Below, piece after piece: positions 1 through 8,039 of a DNA stretch of 64,000 nt (positions within the stretch are counted from its first letter, which is position 1; each line of letters starts with the position of its first letter). The stretch covers positions 62,001 through 126,000 of the forward strand of contig NZ_OY759860.1 of NCBI RefSeq assembly GCF_963662805.1. The letters are read 5' to 3'. Position numbers and translations under genes: made by a program. The stretch comes from an uncultured Cohaesibacter sp. (lineage in GTDB: Bacteria > Pseudomonadota > Alphaproteobacteria > Rhizobiales > Cohaesibacteraceae). The notes under the pieces are model-generated. The model saw only the letters and a program-made list of their open reading frames with translations. It had not been told where the DNA came from and searched no databases.

Positions 1-147
1 GGGGTCGTGGTCGGCTCGGTGCTGGTCAATGCGATCAAGGACAGCCTTGATGCCGATGGCAAGGCAACGGCAACCCACCGTGTCTGCCGTCACCGATATC
101 GTCTCCGGTCCTGGCCGAAGAGGCTTGCCGCAAGGCCCCGTGCCTGA
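1..147 (+). CDS. trpA: Tryptophan synthase alpha chain, C-terminal fragment (frame-disrupted)
   Basis: The window opens inside a gene whose first frame reads GVVVGSVLVNAIKDSLDADG, typical of the C-terminal phosphate-binding end of TrpA. TrpA cleaves indole-3-glycerol phosphate to indole within the TrpAB complex. The tail VSAVTDIVSG-LAEEACRKA and a stop at 145-147 are recovered only if one extra C is removed near 74-76, one near 110-111 and one from the C run at 136-139. A trpA-accD-folC order is common in Rhizobiales, which supports the call. I infer sequencing insertions rather than a pseudogene, because accD and folC just downstream carry the same kind of lesion. Confidence 0.75.
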   Translation, partial: GVVVGSVLVNAIKDSLDADGKATATHRVCRHRYRLRSWPKRLAARPRA

Positions 148-191
148 CCGTAGATTCCAGTATCTTTTCACCGCGAGGTGAGACAAATTCG

Positions 192-218
192 AACCGGAGG
201 GGAAACACCCCTCCGGTT
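192..218 (+). terminator. Hairpin after trpA, probable terminator
   Basis: A perfect 11-bp stem (192-202 with 208-218, arm AACCGGAGGGG) encloses a 5-nt loop 45 bases after the trpA stop. Only a weak T-rich stretch follows (CTATTTTGC), so termination is likely but not certain. It would separate trpA from accD. Confidence 0.5.
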
Positions 219-221
219 AAG

Positions 222-488
222 CTATTTTGCTGGCCTTTTGGGAAAAAGCGTCTTCGCGTTGAAATTTACCCGTGCCATTGACATATTTGAATGATAAAGA
301 TTGGCAAGGTTACGGAGAAATGCGTCCGCCACAGGGGTCTCTGCCGCGCGGCGATTTTCCTGCAACATCGAGATGAAAAGGTGATGCCGAGCCCCGCTCA
401 AGCGCAAGGCAGCCACCATCCGCGTTGTAGCCAGCCTTGAGATCATGTAGATCGGCCTGAGCCAACGCGCGAGGACAAGATCCCGCAT
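222..488 (-). CDS. Hypothetical small protein, 88 aa (doubtful)
   Basis: An open frame begins MRDLVLARWLRPIY and runs to a stop at 222-224. The frame stays open further upstream, antisense to the start of accD, but this ATG lies just outside accD and would give a gene divergent from it. Codon use looks plausible (many CTT, GCC, CGC and AAT codons), but no Shine-Dalgarno sequence precedes the ATG and I recognise no domain. It could be an artefact in an error-prone stretch. I make no functional claim. Confidence 0.22.
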   Translation of the reverse strand: MRDLVLARWLRPIYMISRLATTRMVAALRLSGARHHLFISMLQENRRAAETPVADAFLRNLANLYHSNMSMARVNFNAKTLFPKRPAK

Positions 489-509
489 TGGGACAAAAGG
501 AATTGGTTC

Positions 510-1558
510 GTGAACTGGATTAACACTGTCGTTCGACCGAAAATTCGCTCTATTCTGAACCGTCGCGATACCCCGGAAAACCTCTGGATCAAATGGCCCG
601 GTCACCCGGTGAGATGGTGTTCCACAGGGATTTGGAGCATAACCAGTATGTCGTGCCCAACTCCGACTTCCACATGCGCATCAATGCGACCCAGCGCTTC
701 AGTTATTTCTTCGACAAGAACAAATATACGCTCGTTGATCTGCCAGAGGTCGCCGTCGATCCGCTGAAGTTCCGCGATACCAAACGCTATTCCGATCGCA
801 TGAAGGATGCCCGCGCCAAAACCGGACGCAAGGATTCGGTGAGTGTTGCGCAGGGCGAGGTCGAAGGCCTCTTCATGACCGCCCGCCGTGCAGGACTTCA
901 CCTTTTTGGGCGGCTCGCTCGGCATGGCCGCAGGTGAGGCGCTGATCACCGGCATGATGAAGGCCGTTGAGGACAAGACCCCCTTCGTGCTCTTCACCGC
1001 TTCGGGCGGCGCCCGCATGCAGGAAGGCATCCTGTCTCTCATGCAGATGCCGCGCGTCACCGTTGGCGGTTCAGGGCCCTGCGTGAAGAAGGTCTCCCCT
1101 ACATCGTCGTTCTCACCGATCCGACCACCGGCGGCGTCACCGCATCCTATGCGATGCTCGGTGATATCCAGCTGGCTGAACCCGGAGCCCTCATCGGCTT
1201 TGCCGGTCAGCGCGTGATCGAAACAGACGATCCGTGAAAAACTGCCCGAGGGCTTCCAGGCGCGCCGAATATCTAAAGGAACACGGCATGGTCGACATGG
1301 TCGTTCATCGCCATGATCTCAAGTCCGTCATTGCCCGGCTCTGCCGCTTCTTCACCAATACGCCAACCCCTGAGCATGTGGATGATGACCGCAGCGAAGT
1401 CTTTGTTGCTGACAGACGAGACCCAAACGGACGTCGAAGCCGCCACCAGCAAGGGCAAAGACGATGCCAAGGTAGCGGATGAAGGCAAGGCCAGCGAAAA
1501 GGTCGAAGCCCCCGCCGCCAAGGACAAGTCCGTCAAGAAAGACAAGAAGGCCGACTGA
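510..1558 (+). CDS. accD: Acetyl-CoA carboxylase carboxyltransferase beta subunit (frame-disrupted)
   Basis: AccD is the beta half of the carboxyltransferase that moves CO2 from carboxybiotin to acetyl-CoA in the first step of fatty acid synthesis. The product is recognisable in three frames: MNWINTVVRPKIRS at the start, then GEMVFHRDLEHNQYVVPNSD, FTLFGGS-type crotonase-fold core (TASGGARMQEG), PTTGGVTASYAMLGD and a charged Lys/Ala/Glu tail. Removing eight single extra bases (near 595, 606, 883, 1065, 1075, 1222, 1260 and about 1411) gives 1041 nt, exactly 347 codons. The gene is essential, so error is likelier than decay. The zinc-ribbon region keeps only the first of four cysteines (CPVT and VPNS in place of two CxxC pairs), as I recall for rhizobial AccD. 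Confidence 0.88.
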
Positions 1559-1765
1559 CTGGCCCCTTGATGGAATGGACAAGAGCCGTCGGCTCTGAAC
1601 CCTGCCATTAAGATGAAAAAGACCCCGACATCCTGTGCTTGATAAAGCGCAGGATGTTCTCTATTCAGATGCCGACAAAGGCACTGCGCTCCGATACTCT
1701 CCGGCCACGCGTCAACCCGGCTACCGCCCTTTGCGCACCCCGCACGCCGTAAGGATAAAAACACG

Positions 1766-3075
1766 ATGGAACAGCCCGAGGCCATTCTTGATCGCATGAT
1801 CGATCTTCATCCCAAGAGCATCGATCTGGGGGCTGGATCGCGTTGTTTCGCTGTTGGAGAAGCTCGGCAATCCGCATCATCATCTGCCCCCCACGAATTC
1901 ACATTGCCGGAACCAACGGCAAGGGCTCGACCAGCGCCTTCCTTAGGGCCATGGCCGAGGCGGACGGCAAGCGGGTGCATGTCTATACCTCACCCCATCT
2001 CGTGCATTTTCGCGAGCGCATCCGCCTTGCCGGAACCCTCGTCTCGGATGCCCGGCTGGTCGAAGCTCTTCTGGCCTGCGAAAAGGCCAATGGCGACACG
2101 CCCATCACCTTTTTCGAGATCACCACGGTTGCGGCCTTCCTGCTGTTTGCCCAGAACCCGGCAGATCTGCTCATTCTCGAAGTCGGCCTCGGCGGGCGGC
2201 TTGATGCGACCAACGTCATTGATTTCCCGGCGCTCAGCGTCATCACCGCAATCGCCCATGATCATGAGGGCTTCCTTGGTAGCGAGCTCAGCGGTATTGC
2301 CCGCGAGAAGGCAGGGATTTTCAAACCCGGTGTGCCGGTTGTTGTCGCGCCCCAGTCTGACGAGGTCCGCGCGGTGCTTGAGAAAGAAGCAACCCGTGCC
2401 CACACCGGACCGGTCGCCTACGCCGGGCAGGACTGGATGTCCTATGAAGAGCATGGCAGGCTGGTCTTCCAGAGTGAGGATCGCTTTCTGGATCTGCCGA
2501 TGCCGCGCCTTGGTGGTCGCCATCAGCTCGACAATGCGGGCACCGCAATCGCGGCGATCAAGACGCTTTATCCCGACATGCCCGACCGCAGTATCGCCGA
2601 GGGTCTCGTCAAGGTGGACTGGCCCGCTCGTCTTCAACGCCTGACCGAAGGCAATCTTTTAAGGCTCTTGCCTGCCGATGCGGAGCTGTGGCTCGATGGA
2701 GGGCACAATCCCCAAGCTGGCCATGCTCTCTCGTCAGCCCTTGCCGATTTGGAAGAAAAGGCACCCAAGCCTCTCTTGATGATCATCGGCATGCTGGTGA
2801 CAAAGAAGCCGCACGGCTACTTTGCTCCGTTCAAGGGATTGGCGCGGGAAATCATCACGGTTCCCATTCCCGGCTCTCATGCCGGAGTTGATCCGGTCGA
2901 ACTGGCAAGCATGGCGCAGCAGGCGGGTATTCCCGCCTCCGCAGCGGCCTCTCTTGAAGAAGCCCTGAAGCGCTTTTCCCTGCAACAGCATAATGTGGCC
3001 CCCCGGATCCTGATTGGCGGCTCCCTCTATCTCGCCGGCTCGGCCCTCGCGGCAAACGGTACCCCTCCCAAATAG
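1766..3075 (+). CDS. folC: Bifunctional folylpolyglutamate / dihydrofolate synthase (frame-disrupted start)
   Basis: FolC adds glutamate to dihydropteroate and to folates using ATP. The start MEQPEAILDRMIDLHPKSID is preceded by a GTAAGGA ribosome site. The P-loop region HIAGTNGKGSTSAFLRAM, the TSPHLVHFRERI motif, the ILEVGLGGRLDATN block and the C-terminal WLDGGHNPQAG motif are all present. The first 43 codons lie in a different frame: one extra G in the run near 1828-1832 and one extra base near 1886-1895 must be removed. The corrected gene has 436 codons (about 435 aa), normal for FolC. It follows accD as in many Rhizobiales. Confidence 0.9.
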
Positions 3076-3568
3076 ACATGGCCCGTGCTGGCCGGTGAAA
3101 CTCAATTCCGGTTGCTCTCAAAGTCTGAAAATTTGTAACGATACAAACGCCAATTGCGTCGTTGACGCCGCTTTTCGGGAGCCTATCGTCAGGGTTCAAG
3201 AGCAAAAGACCACTTTCAAAAACAAAAAGGCTTGGACGCGCTGGTGGAAAATTATGCACCGGCCGGATTATGCAAAAGAACGACTAAAAATCGGTCAGTT
3301 CTTGGTGCAATCTAAGCCTATGAAGTTAAACAAGAAAATTTTGACTGAAATTAAGCTATGCAAAATTGAATGAACTAATTTTGAAGAATGAATATTTTTG
3401 CATCTCACGCAAGCCAGTCATGCAAAATTGTGAGATGTAAATCCAGAAGCTATGAGCTATATACATTTCAGACAACGAAGCGAGACTTTAAATCGAGTTA
3501 CGGAGCGCTTCGTGAAGAGAAACCAGAAGAACTCGATGAAGCCACAATAGAAACAAAGGACGACGAAC
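3076..3568. other. AT-rich intergenic stretch before the DUF1127 gene
   Basis: About 490 bases without a credible gene. GC content falls sharply after about 3280. ATGCAAAA occurs at 3272-3279, and the longer ATGCAAAATTG occurs at 3358-3368 and 3420-3430. A perfect 8-bp inverted repeat, CATCTCAC (3401-3408) and GTGAGATG (3430-3437), overlaps the last copy. These sit 130-300 bases upstream of the DUF1127 start and are candidate regulator sites. I could not find a convincing heat-shock-type or housekeeping promoter. Confidence 0.45.
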
Positions 3569-3721
3569 ATGCTTGATAATGTTGTTAAAAACTATCGTCA
3601 GTGGCGCAACTACCGTGACACTGTTGAAGAACTGAACCGCCTGAGCAACCGTGATCTGACCGATCTGGGCATCTCCCGCGCGGACATCACTTCAATCGCT
3701 CGCGAAGCAGCGATCAAATAA
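3569..3721 (+). CDS. DUF1127 small protein (CcaF1-like), 50 aa
   Basis: This 50-codon gene starts MLDNVVKNYRQWRNYRDTVE and ends with the DUF1127 signature LNRLSNRDLTDLGISRADI. An AAAGGA ribosome site lies 8 bases before the ATG. DUF1127 proteins are small, basic, arginine-rich proteins common in alphaproteobacteria. CcaF1 of Rhodobacter sphaeroides is an RNA-binding member, cotranscribed with the CcsR stress RNAs and involved in their maturation. Here the gene is followed within 50 bases by three hairpins with the same CCUCCUCCC loop motif, so I infer the same arrangement. Function in this organism is not shown by sequence alone. Confidence 0.85.
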   Translation: MLDNVVKNYRQWRNYRDTVEELNRLSNRDLTDLGISRADITSIAREAAIK

Positions 3722-3726
3722 AAAGC

Positions 3727-3746
3727 CTTTCGCTTCCAAGCGAAAG
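3727..3746 (+). other. Short hairpin directly after the DUF1127 stop
   Basis: CTTTCGC (3727-3733) pairs with GCGAAAG (3740-3746) around a TTCCAA loop. No T tract follows. It lacks the anti-Shine-Dalgarno loop of the next three hairpins. It may mark the 3' end of the mRNA after processing, separating the coding part from the hairpin RNAs. Confidence 0.5.
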
Positions 3747-3763
3747 CCACCAGTTTCTGCAAT

Positions 3764-3867
3764 TCAGGCTGACTCCTCCTCCCAGAAGCCTGATCGATCC
3801 AAAACTACCTCCTCCCGGTTTTGGATCCTGCAACGAAGCCCACCGGACCTCCTCCCCCGGTGGGCTT
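3764..3867 (+). ncRNA. Three tandem CCUCCUCCC-loop hairpins (cuckoo / CcsR-like sRNA array)
   Basis: Three consecutive stem-loops each present CCTCCTCCC in the loop. Hairpin 1 pairs 3764-3770 with 3787-3793 (motif 3775-3783). Hairpin 2 has a perfect 10-bp stem, 3796-3805 with 3818-3827 (motif 3808-3816). Hairpin 3 has a perfect 11-bp stem, 3836-3846 with 3857-3867 (motif 3848-3856). The stems differ in sequence while the loops match, which argues for selection on the loop. The motif is complementary to Shine-Dalgarno sequences. The CcsR RNAs of Rhodobacter, placed downstream of a DUF1127 gene, and rhizobial anti-SD sRNAs (alpha-r14 type) share this feature. The third hairpin also acts as a likely terminator. 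Confidence 0.8.
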
Positions 3868-3877
3868 TCGTCTTTCT
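3836..3877 (+). terminator. Terminator formed by the third anti-SD hairpin
   Basis: An 11-bp GC-rich stem (AAGCCCACCGG with its complement) is followed by TCGTCTTTCT. It should end the DUF1127/hairpin transcript. Confidence 0.65.
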
Positions 3878-3981
3878 AAGGGTCAGGATCCTCCCAAATT
3901 TCCCATCAAAATTGCCTTTCAGACGCTCCCGGCGATGTTTTGCGCCGAAGAGTGCGTTCGCACGGCTGCTTCAGACACAGA

Positions 3982-4011
3982 AAAACCCGGCCAGAGATCT
4001 GACCGGGTTTT
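3982..4011 (-). terminator. Rho-independent terminator of trxA
   Basis: AAAACCCGG (3982-3990) pairs with CCGGGTTTT (4003-4011). Read on the minus strand it lies just past the trxA stop and its 3' arm ends in a T run. It is near symmetrical and may serve both strands. Confidence 0.75.
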
Positions 4012-4034
4012 GTGACTTCGAAATGTCCGAACGA

Positions 4035-4352
4035 TCAGGCGCCGGTTTCGATCCATTTTTCAAGATCGGACTTCGGCACAGCGCCCACTTTGATCGCAAC
4101 CGCTTCGCCACCTTTGAACAGCAGCAGGGTCGGGATGGAGCGGACACCGAACTGAGCAGCGGTGTTCGGGTTTTCGTCGACGTTGACCTTCACGACTTTG
4201 ATAGAACCGGCTTTTTCGGTGTCGATTTCATCAAGGATGGGAGCGATCATCTTGCACGGACCGCACCATTCAGCCCAGAAATCGACCACGACAGGAACGT
4301 CGCCCTGAACTTCTTCAGCGAAAGTAGCGTCGGTAGCATTTACGGTAGCCAT
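4035..4352 (-). CDS. trxA: Thioredoxin
   Basis: This 105-aa protein is a single thioredoxin fold with the active site WCGPC (Cys30 and Cys33) and the cis-proline in SIPT (Pro74). It reduces protein disulfides in the cytoplasm and is recharged by thioredoxin reductase. Length and motif spacing match classical Trx1. It lies 114 bases downstream of addA on the same strand and has its own terminator at 3982-4011. The preceding gap (4353-4466) is AT-rich and may carry a separate promoter. Confidence 0.97.
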   Translation of the reverse strand: MATVNATDATFAEEVQGDVPVVVDFWAEWCGPCKMIAPILDEIDTEKAGSIKVVKVNVDENPNTAAQFGVRSIPTLLLFKGGEAVAIKVGAVPKSDLEKWIETGA

Positions 4353-4466
4353 AACATGCCTCTTTCCATTTGAGCCCTACCGAAATCAGGGAAGACGGCC
4401 AGGGCGGTTGATATATCAATATTCATTGAAAAATGAATATTAGCTCTTTGTTTTGAAGGTAGGTAT

Positions 4467-7400
4467 TCACCGGCCCTGCGTCAAGGACTTAACACCCACG
4501 TGATCAAGTGCTGATCGCCGCTGTGCGGCATTGACCTCCATTATGGAAGCATCTGCTGTCCATAGCAGCAAGGATAGAATGGATTTCCCCGGATAGAGTG
4601 ACGCGAGCAGCTCCGCATAGAGCGCCATCTGCAACTGATAGGCCATGGGAATGGCATCCGCTGTCGAGGAAGGGTAGCGATTCGTTTTATAGTCGACGAT
4701 CACGACGCTGTCCGATGTCACGATCAGCCGATCCACCTGTCCCGAAACTGTGCGGGGAACACCGTCAACCTCGACGAAGCCTGCAAGCGACACCTCGGCC
4801 TGACTGTCAGGGCCGAACAGGGCGCTGTGTTGCGGATGCTCTATCAGCGCAATCACTTCATCAAGCATCTGTTGCCGCGCTTCAAGCGGCATGTCCGACG
4901 CGATGCCAGCGAGATAGGCGAGCGCCGAGGAGGCGCGTTTGTCCCTCGGCAATTGCGGCAAATGCTCGATCAGGGCGTGGATCAGCGTACCGCGCCGCCG
5001 GGGCTCCCAGTCGAAGACGCGTGCATTTGTCTCAGCCGGTGCCGTACGGACAAAGGGACGATCCGCCGCTTCTTCCATTTCCGCTGCGCGAGAAGGCTGC
5101 AACAGAGGAGGAGCAAGTGTCCGTTCCGGTGCAGGCGCACGGAACCAGTCGGGCAGTGCCGGTGCGCTCTTTTTCGATGCTTCGCTATCGCCATCGGTTG
5201 AAGCTGCATCCCTGGCAACAAAGGCCCCAGCGAGTTGCCAGCGATGGATCAACTCGCCGGTGACGGGATGGGCGACGTCCACGAGGTCTGTAGCCAGTGA
5301 GCGCCGCGCCACCTCGTACCAGCAATTCTCGGCTGGCTGGTTCTTGCCGCGATAGCCGCAGAGATAGAGCCGATCCTCCGCCCGCGTCATGCCGACATAG
5401 AGTAACCGCAAATATTCCTCTTCAGCCGCCGCATCAAGCTGGGCAAGGCTCTGCTTGACCGGCAATGGCTGGCTCTTGCTGGGAGCCTTCCATGCTCTGA
5501 GGTCTGGCCCACCCGTCTCATTGGGCAGCTCGACCAGATGGGGATGGTGCCGTGCATTGGCTGGCTTGCCCGTCCCGTCAATGAGGAAGACGATGGGAGC
5601 CTCAAGACCTTTCGAGCCATGAACGGTCATGACGCGAACCTGATCTTCGGCGGCGCCCATGTCGCGCTTGATTTCCGCCCCGCCTGCACGCATGGCAGAA
5701 AGGAACGCCTGAAGGTTCGGTGTCTGGGTTTTCTCGAATTCAAGCGCTCGCGACAGGAACTCGTCGATGACCTCGTCGGCCTCAGGGCCAAGCCGCTCGA
5801 TAAAGGCCTGTCGCTTGCCATCTGGCCCCAATACCTGAGCGAAGAAGTCGAACGGTGGCTGGAAGTCGATCTGGCTCTGCCATGCCTTCAATTGGCTGAA
5901 GATCGCGGCGAAATCGGCATCGCTCTCGCGCCCGGCTTCAGCCCGTTTTTGCAAGACATCCCAGAGGCTTGAGCGTCGCCCATCAGGTGCATAAGCAAGG
6001 TCGCGAAGGCGATCCTCTCCCATCCCGAACAGCGGGCTTTTGAGGATTGTCGCCAGCGACAGATCATCTTCGGGCAGCAGCATCACATCGCACAGCGCCA
6101 ACAAATCCATCACCGCGATATGATCAAGCAGCGCAAGGCGGTCGGCACCGGCGACCGGCAGTCCTTCTTCCTTCAAGGCCCGATTGACGGCGGTGACAAA
6201 GGCATCGCGCTTGCGCACCAGAACGAGAATGTCGCCCGCCGAAATTGTCCGCCCCGATCCCTCGAGCTGTTCGCCATCCTCGATCCAGTGGCGGACGGTC
6301 TTGGCGATGGTGCGGGCAAGGCGAACTTGCGGACTGGCCTCACCCTGAGCATCGAGCGGCTTTGCCCAGTCCTCTTCGTCCTCCTGCTCGATCGGCTCAT
6401 AGAGCGGCCAGACCTCCACAAGACCGGGATCACGTCCCCGGATCGGTTCGTGCACCGTGGCTTCCTTGTCCGAAGACAGCGCCTCGAACGTCGAGGCAAT
6501 CGAAAAGACCGCATCCACGGATTTCAACACATGGGGTGTGGATCGGAAAGAGAGGCGCAGCTTGATGTCTTCAAACGGCTTGCCTGCTGCCTTGGCATGG
6601 CTCTGGAAGTGCTTTCGCATGTCCGCGAACCATTTCGGCTCCGCCCCTTGGAAGGAATAGATCGACTGCTTTTCGTCGCCGACAGCAAAGATGGTGCGAT
6701 TGACAGGGCGGGCGCTCTCGCCGGTGAAGAATTCCTCTCCGAGCTTGCTGATGATCTCCCACTGGCGCGGGTTGGTATCCTGCGCCTCGTCAACGAGAAT
6801 ATGATCAATGCCCTGATCAAGCTTGTAATGCACCCATGCGGCGGCATTGACGCCGCGCAGCAGGTCGGATGCCTTGAGGATCAGGTCGTCGAAATCCATC
6901 AGGCCACGCGCCGCTTTCGCTCGCTCATAATAGCCGATGACCCCTTCGGCGAGGGCAAACAGCGCACCGCTGACCTCAAGGGTGAGGAGAGCTGCCTTCT
7001 TGTCGAAAAGCTTGTCGAGGCGCATCTGCTCCCGTTCGATGGCCCCTTCAAGCGCAGGCTCCGCCTCGAGCATCTTTTTTGACGCCACATAGGACAGCGC
7101 CTTGGCGTCTCCGTCCTTCTTGCGGAAAAGCTTGAGCCAAAGTGTTGCCTGCTCATCGCTATCGGTCGATGCGACAAGAGCAGCCATCAGGCTTGCCTGA
7201 TCCTTGTCCCGCTTGCCGCCGGTGGCAAAGAGGGGCGCGAGCTGGGACAGATAGCCGGGTTGGAAATCTGGCCCGAAGGGGATATCCGCCTCAAGTTGAG
7301 CAAGGCTGTCGCTGGGCGATACACCGAGCGCTGCGGCGAGAGACCCAAGGGCCGCCTCAAGTCCGGCTTTCCCGGCTCCCGCCCCGTTGATCTCGCTTGC

Positions 7401-8039
7401 TTCCATGAAACGGCCAAAGCCCTCCCGATCCCGCACGAGAGAGACCAGCGCGTCCCGGATGCCCATGTCGCCCATGTGATCAACAACGAGATCGAGTGCG
7501 GTTCGCCAATCCGGTCGTATTCCGAGGCGGGCCGCCCGCAAGACATGAGACAGGGCAGCGTCCAGCAACTCGCTTGAGAGCTGATCATCGAGAATCTCAA
7601 AATGCGCCGGTACGTTGGCTTCCAGCGGGAACTGGTGCAATAGCCGTTCGGCAAAGGCGTGGATGGTCTGGATCTTCAGCCCGCCGGGTGTTTCCAAAGC
7701 CCGAGCGAACAGCCTTCGCGCGAGGGAGAGCTTGGCGGCGGTGGGGGGCGTCCGCTCGATGTCCAAAAGGAGCGCAGCGAGTTCTTCATCGGAGCGCTCG
7801 GTCCATTTGCCAAGTTCGGCAAAGACGCGGTTCGACATTTCCGCCGCCGCTGCCTTGGTGAAGGTGAGACAGAGGATGCGTGACGGCTCGGTGCCGTTCA
7901 GCAACAGCCGGATGACCCGGCGTGCAAGGACGAAGGTCTTGCCAGACCCTGCATTCGCGCTCACCCAGGCCGAATTGTCCGGATGGGCCGCCTTGAACTG
8001 GGCTTCGAGCGTGTCGGCTGGAATATTCGGTGCCATCAC
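4467..8039 (-). CDS. addA: Double-strand break repair helicase AddA
   Basis: AddA is the UvrD-type helicase and nuclease subunit of AddAB, the alphaproteobacterial counterpart of RecBCD. It unwinds and trims broken ends for RecA loading. The 1190-aa product carries Walker A NAGSGKT (about residues 29-35), Walker B DEAQDTNPRQWEII near residue 416, helicase motif VMTVHGSKGLEAPIV, and a C-terminal RecB-type nuclease with VDYKTNR near residue 1116. Its ATG overlaps the addB stop by four bases, which indicates translational coupling. Confidence 0.96.
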   Translation of the reverse strand: MMAPNIPADTLEAQFKAAHPDNSAWVSANAGSGKTFVLARRVIRLLLNGTEPSRILCLTFTKAAAAEMSNRVFAELGKWTERSDEELAALLLDIERTPPTAAKLSLARRLFARALETPGGLKIQTIHAFAERLLHQFPLEANVPAHFEILDDQLSSELLDAALSHVLRAARLGIRPDWRTALDLVVDHMGDMGIRDALVSLVRDREGFGRFMEASEINGAGAGKAGLEAALGSLAAALGVSPSDSLAQLEADIPFGPDFQPGYLSQLAPLFATGGKRDKDQASLMAALVASTDSDEQATLWLKLFRKKDGDAKALSYVASKKMLEAEPALEGAIEREQMRLDKLFDKKAALLTLEVSGALFALAEGVIGYYERAKAARGLMDFDDLILKASDLLRGVNAAAWVHYKLDQGIDHILVDEAQDTNPRQWEIISKLGEEFFTGESARPVNRTIFAVGDEKQSIYSFQGAEPKWFADMRKHFQSHAKAAGKPFEDIKLRLSFRSTPHVLKSVDAVFSIASTFEALSSDKEATVHEPIRGRDPGLVEVWPLYEPIEQEDEEDWAKPLDAQGEASPQVRLARTIAKTVRHWIEDGEQLEGSGRTISAGDILVLVRKRDAFVTAVNRALKEEGLPVAGADRLALLDHIAVMDLLALCDVMLLPEDDLSLATILKSPLFGMGEDRLRDLAYAPDGRRSSLWDVLQKRAEAGRESDADFAAIFSQLKAWQSQIDFQPPFDFFAQVLGPDGKRQAFIERLGPEADEVIDEFLSRALEFEKTQTPNLQAFLSAMRAGGAEIKRDMGAAEDQVRVMTVHGSKGLEAPIVFLIDGTGKPANARHHPHLVELPNETGGPDLRAWKAPSKSQPLPVKQSLAQLDAAAEEEYLRLLYVGMTRAEDRLYLCGYRGKNQPAENCWYEVARRSLATDLVDVAHPVTGELIHRWQLAGAFVARDAASTDGDSEASKKSAPALPDWFRAPAPERTLAPPLLQPSRAAEMEEAADRPFVRTAPAETNARVFDWEPRRRGTLIHALIEHLPQLPRDKRASSALAYLAGIASDMPLEARQQMLDEVIALIEHPQHSALFGPDSQAEVSLAGFVEVDGVPRTVSGQVDRLIVTSDSVVIVDYKTNRYPSSTADAIPMAYQLQMALYAELLASLYPGKSILSLLLWTADASIMEVNAAQRRSALDHVGVKSLTQGR

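Larger units (their letters stand above)
148..509. other. trpA-accD intergenic stretch
   Basis: This stretch holds the hairpin at 192-218 and, on the minus strand, an open frame described separately. The accD promoter must lie here or upstream, but I see no convincing -35/-10 pair. Single-base insertions are frequent on both sides, so sequence-based motif searches here are unreliable. Confidence 0.4.

Noticed and set aside
3014..3373. Open frame of 119 codons overlapping the end of folC
   Set aside because: It overlaps conserved folC sequence, has no ribosome site and its tail lies in AT-rich intergenic DNA.
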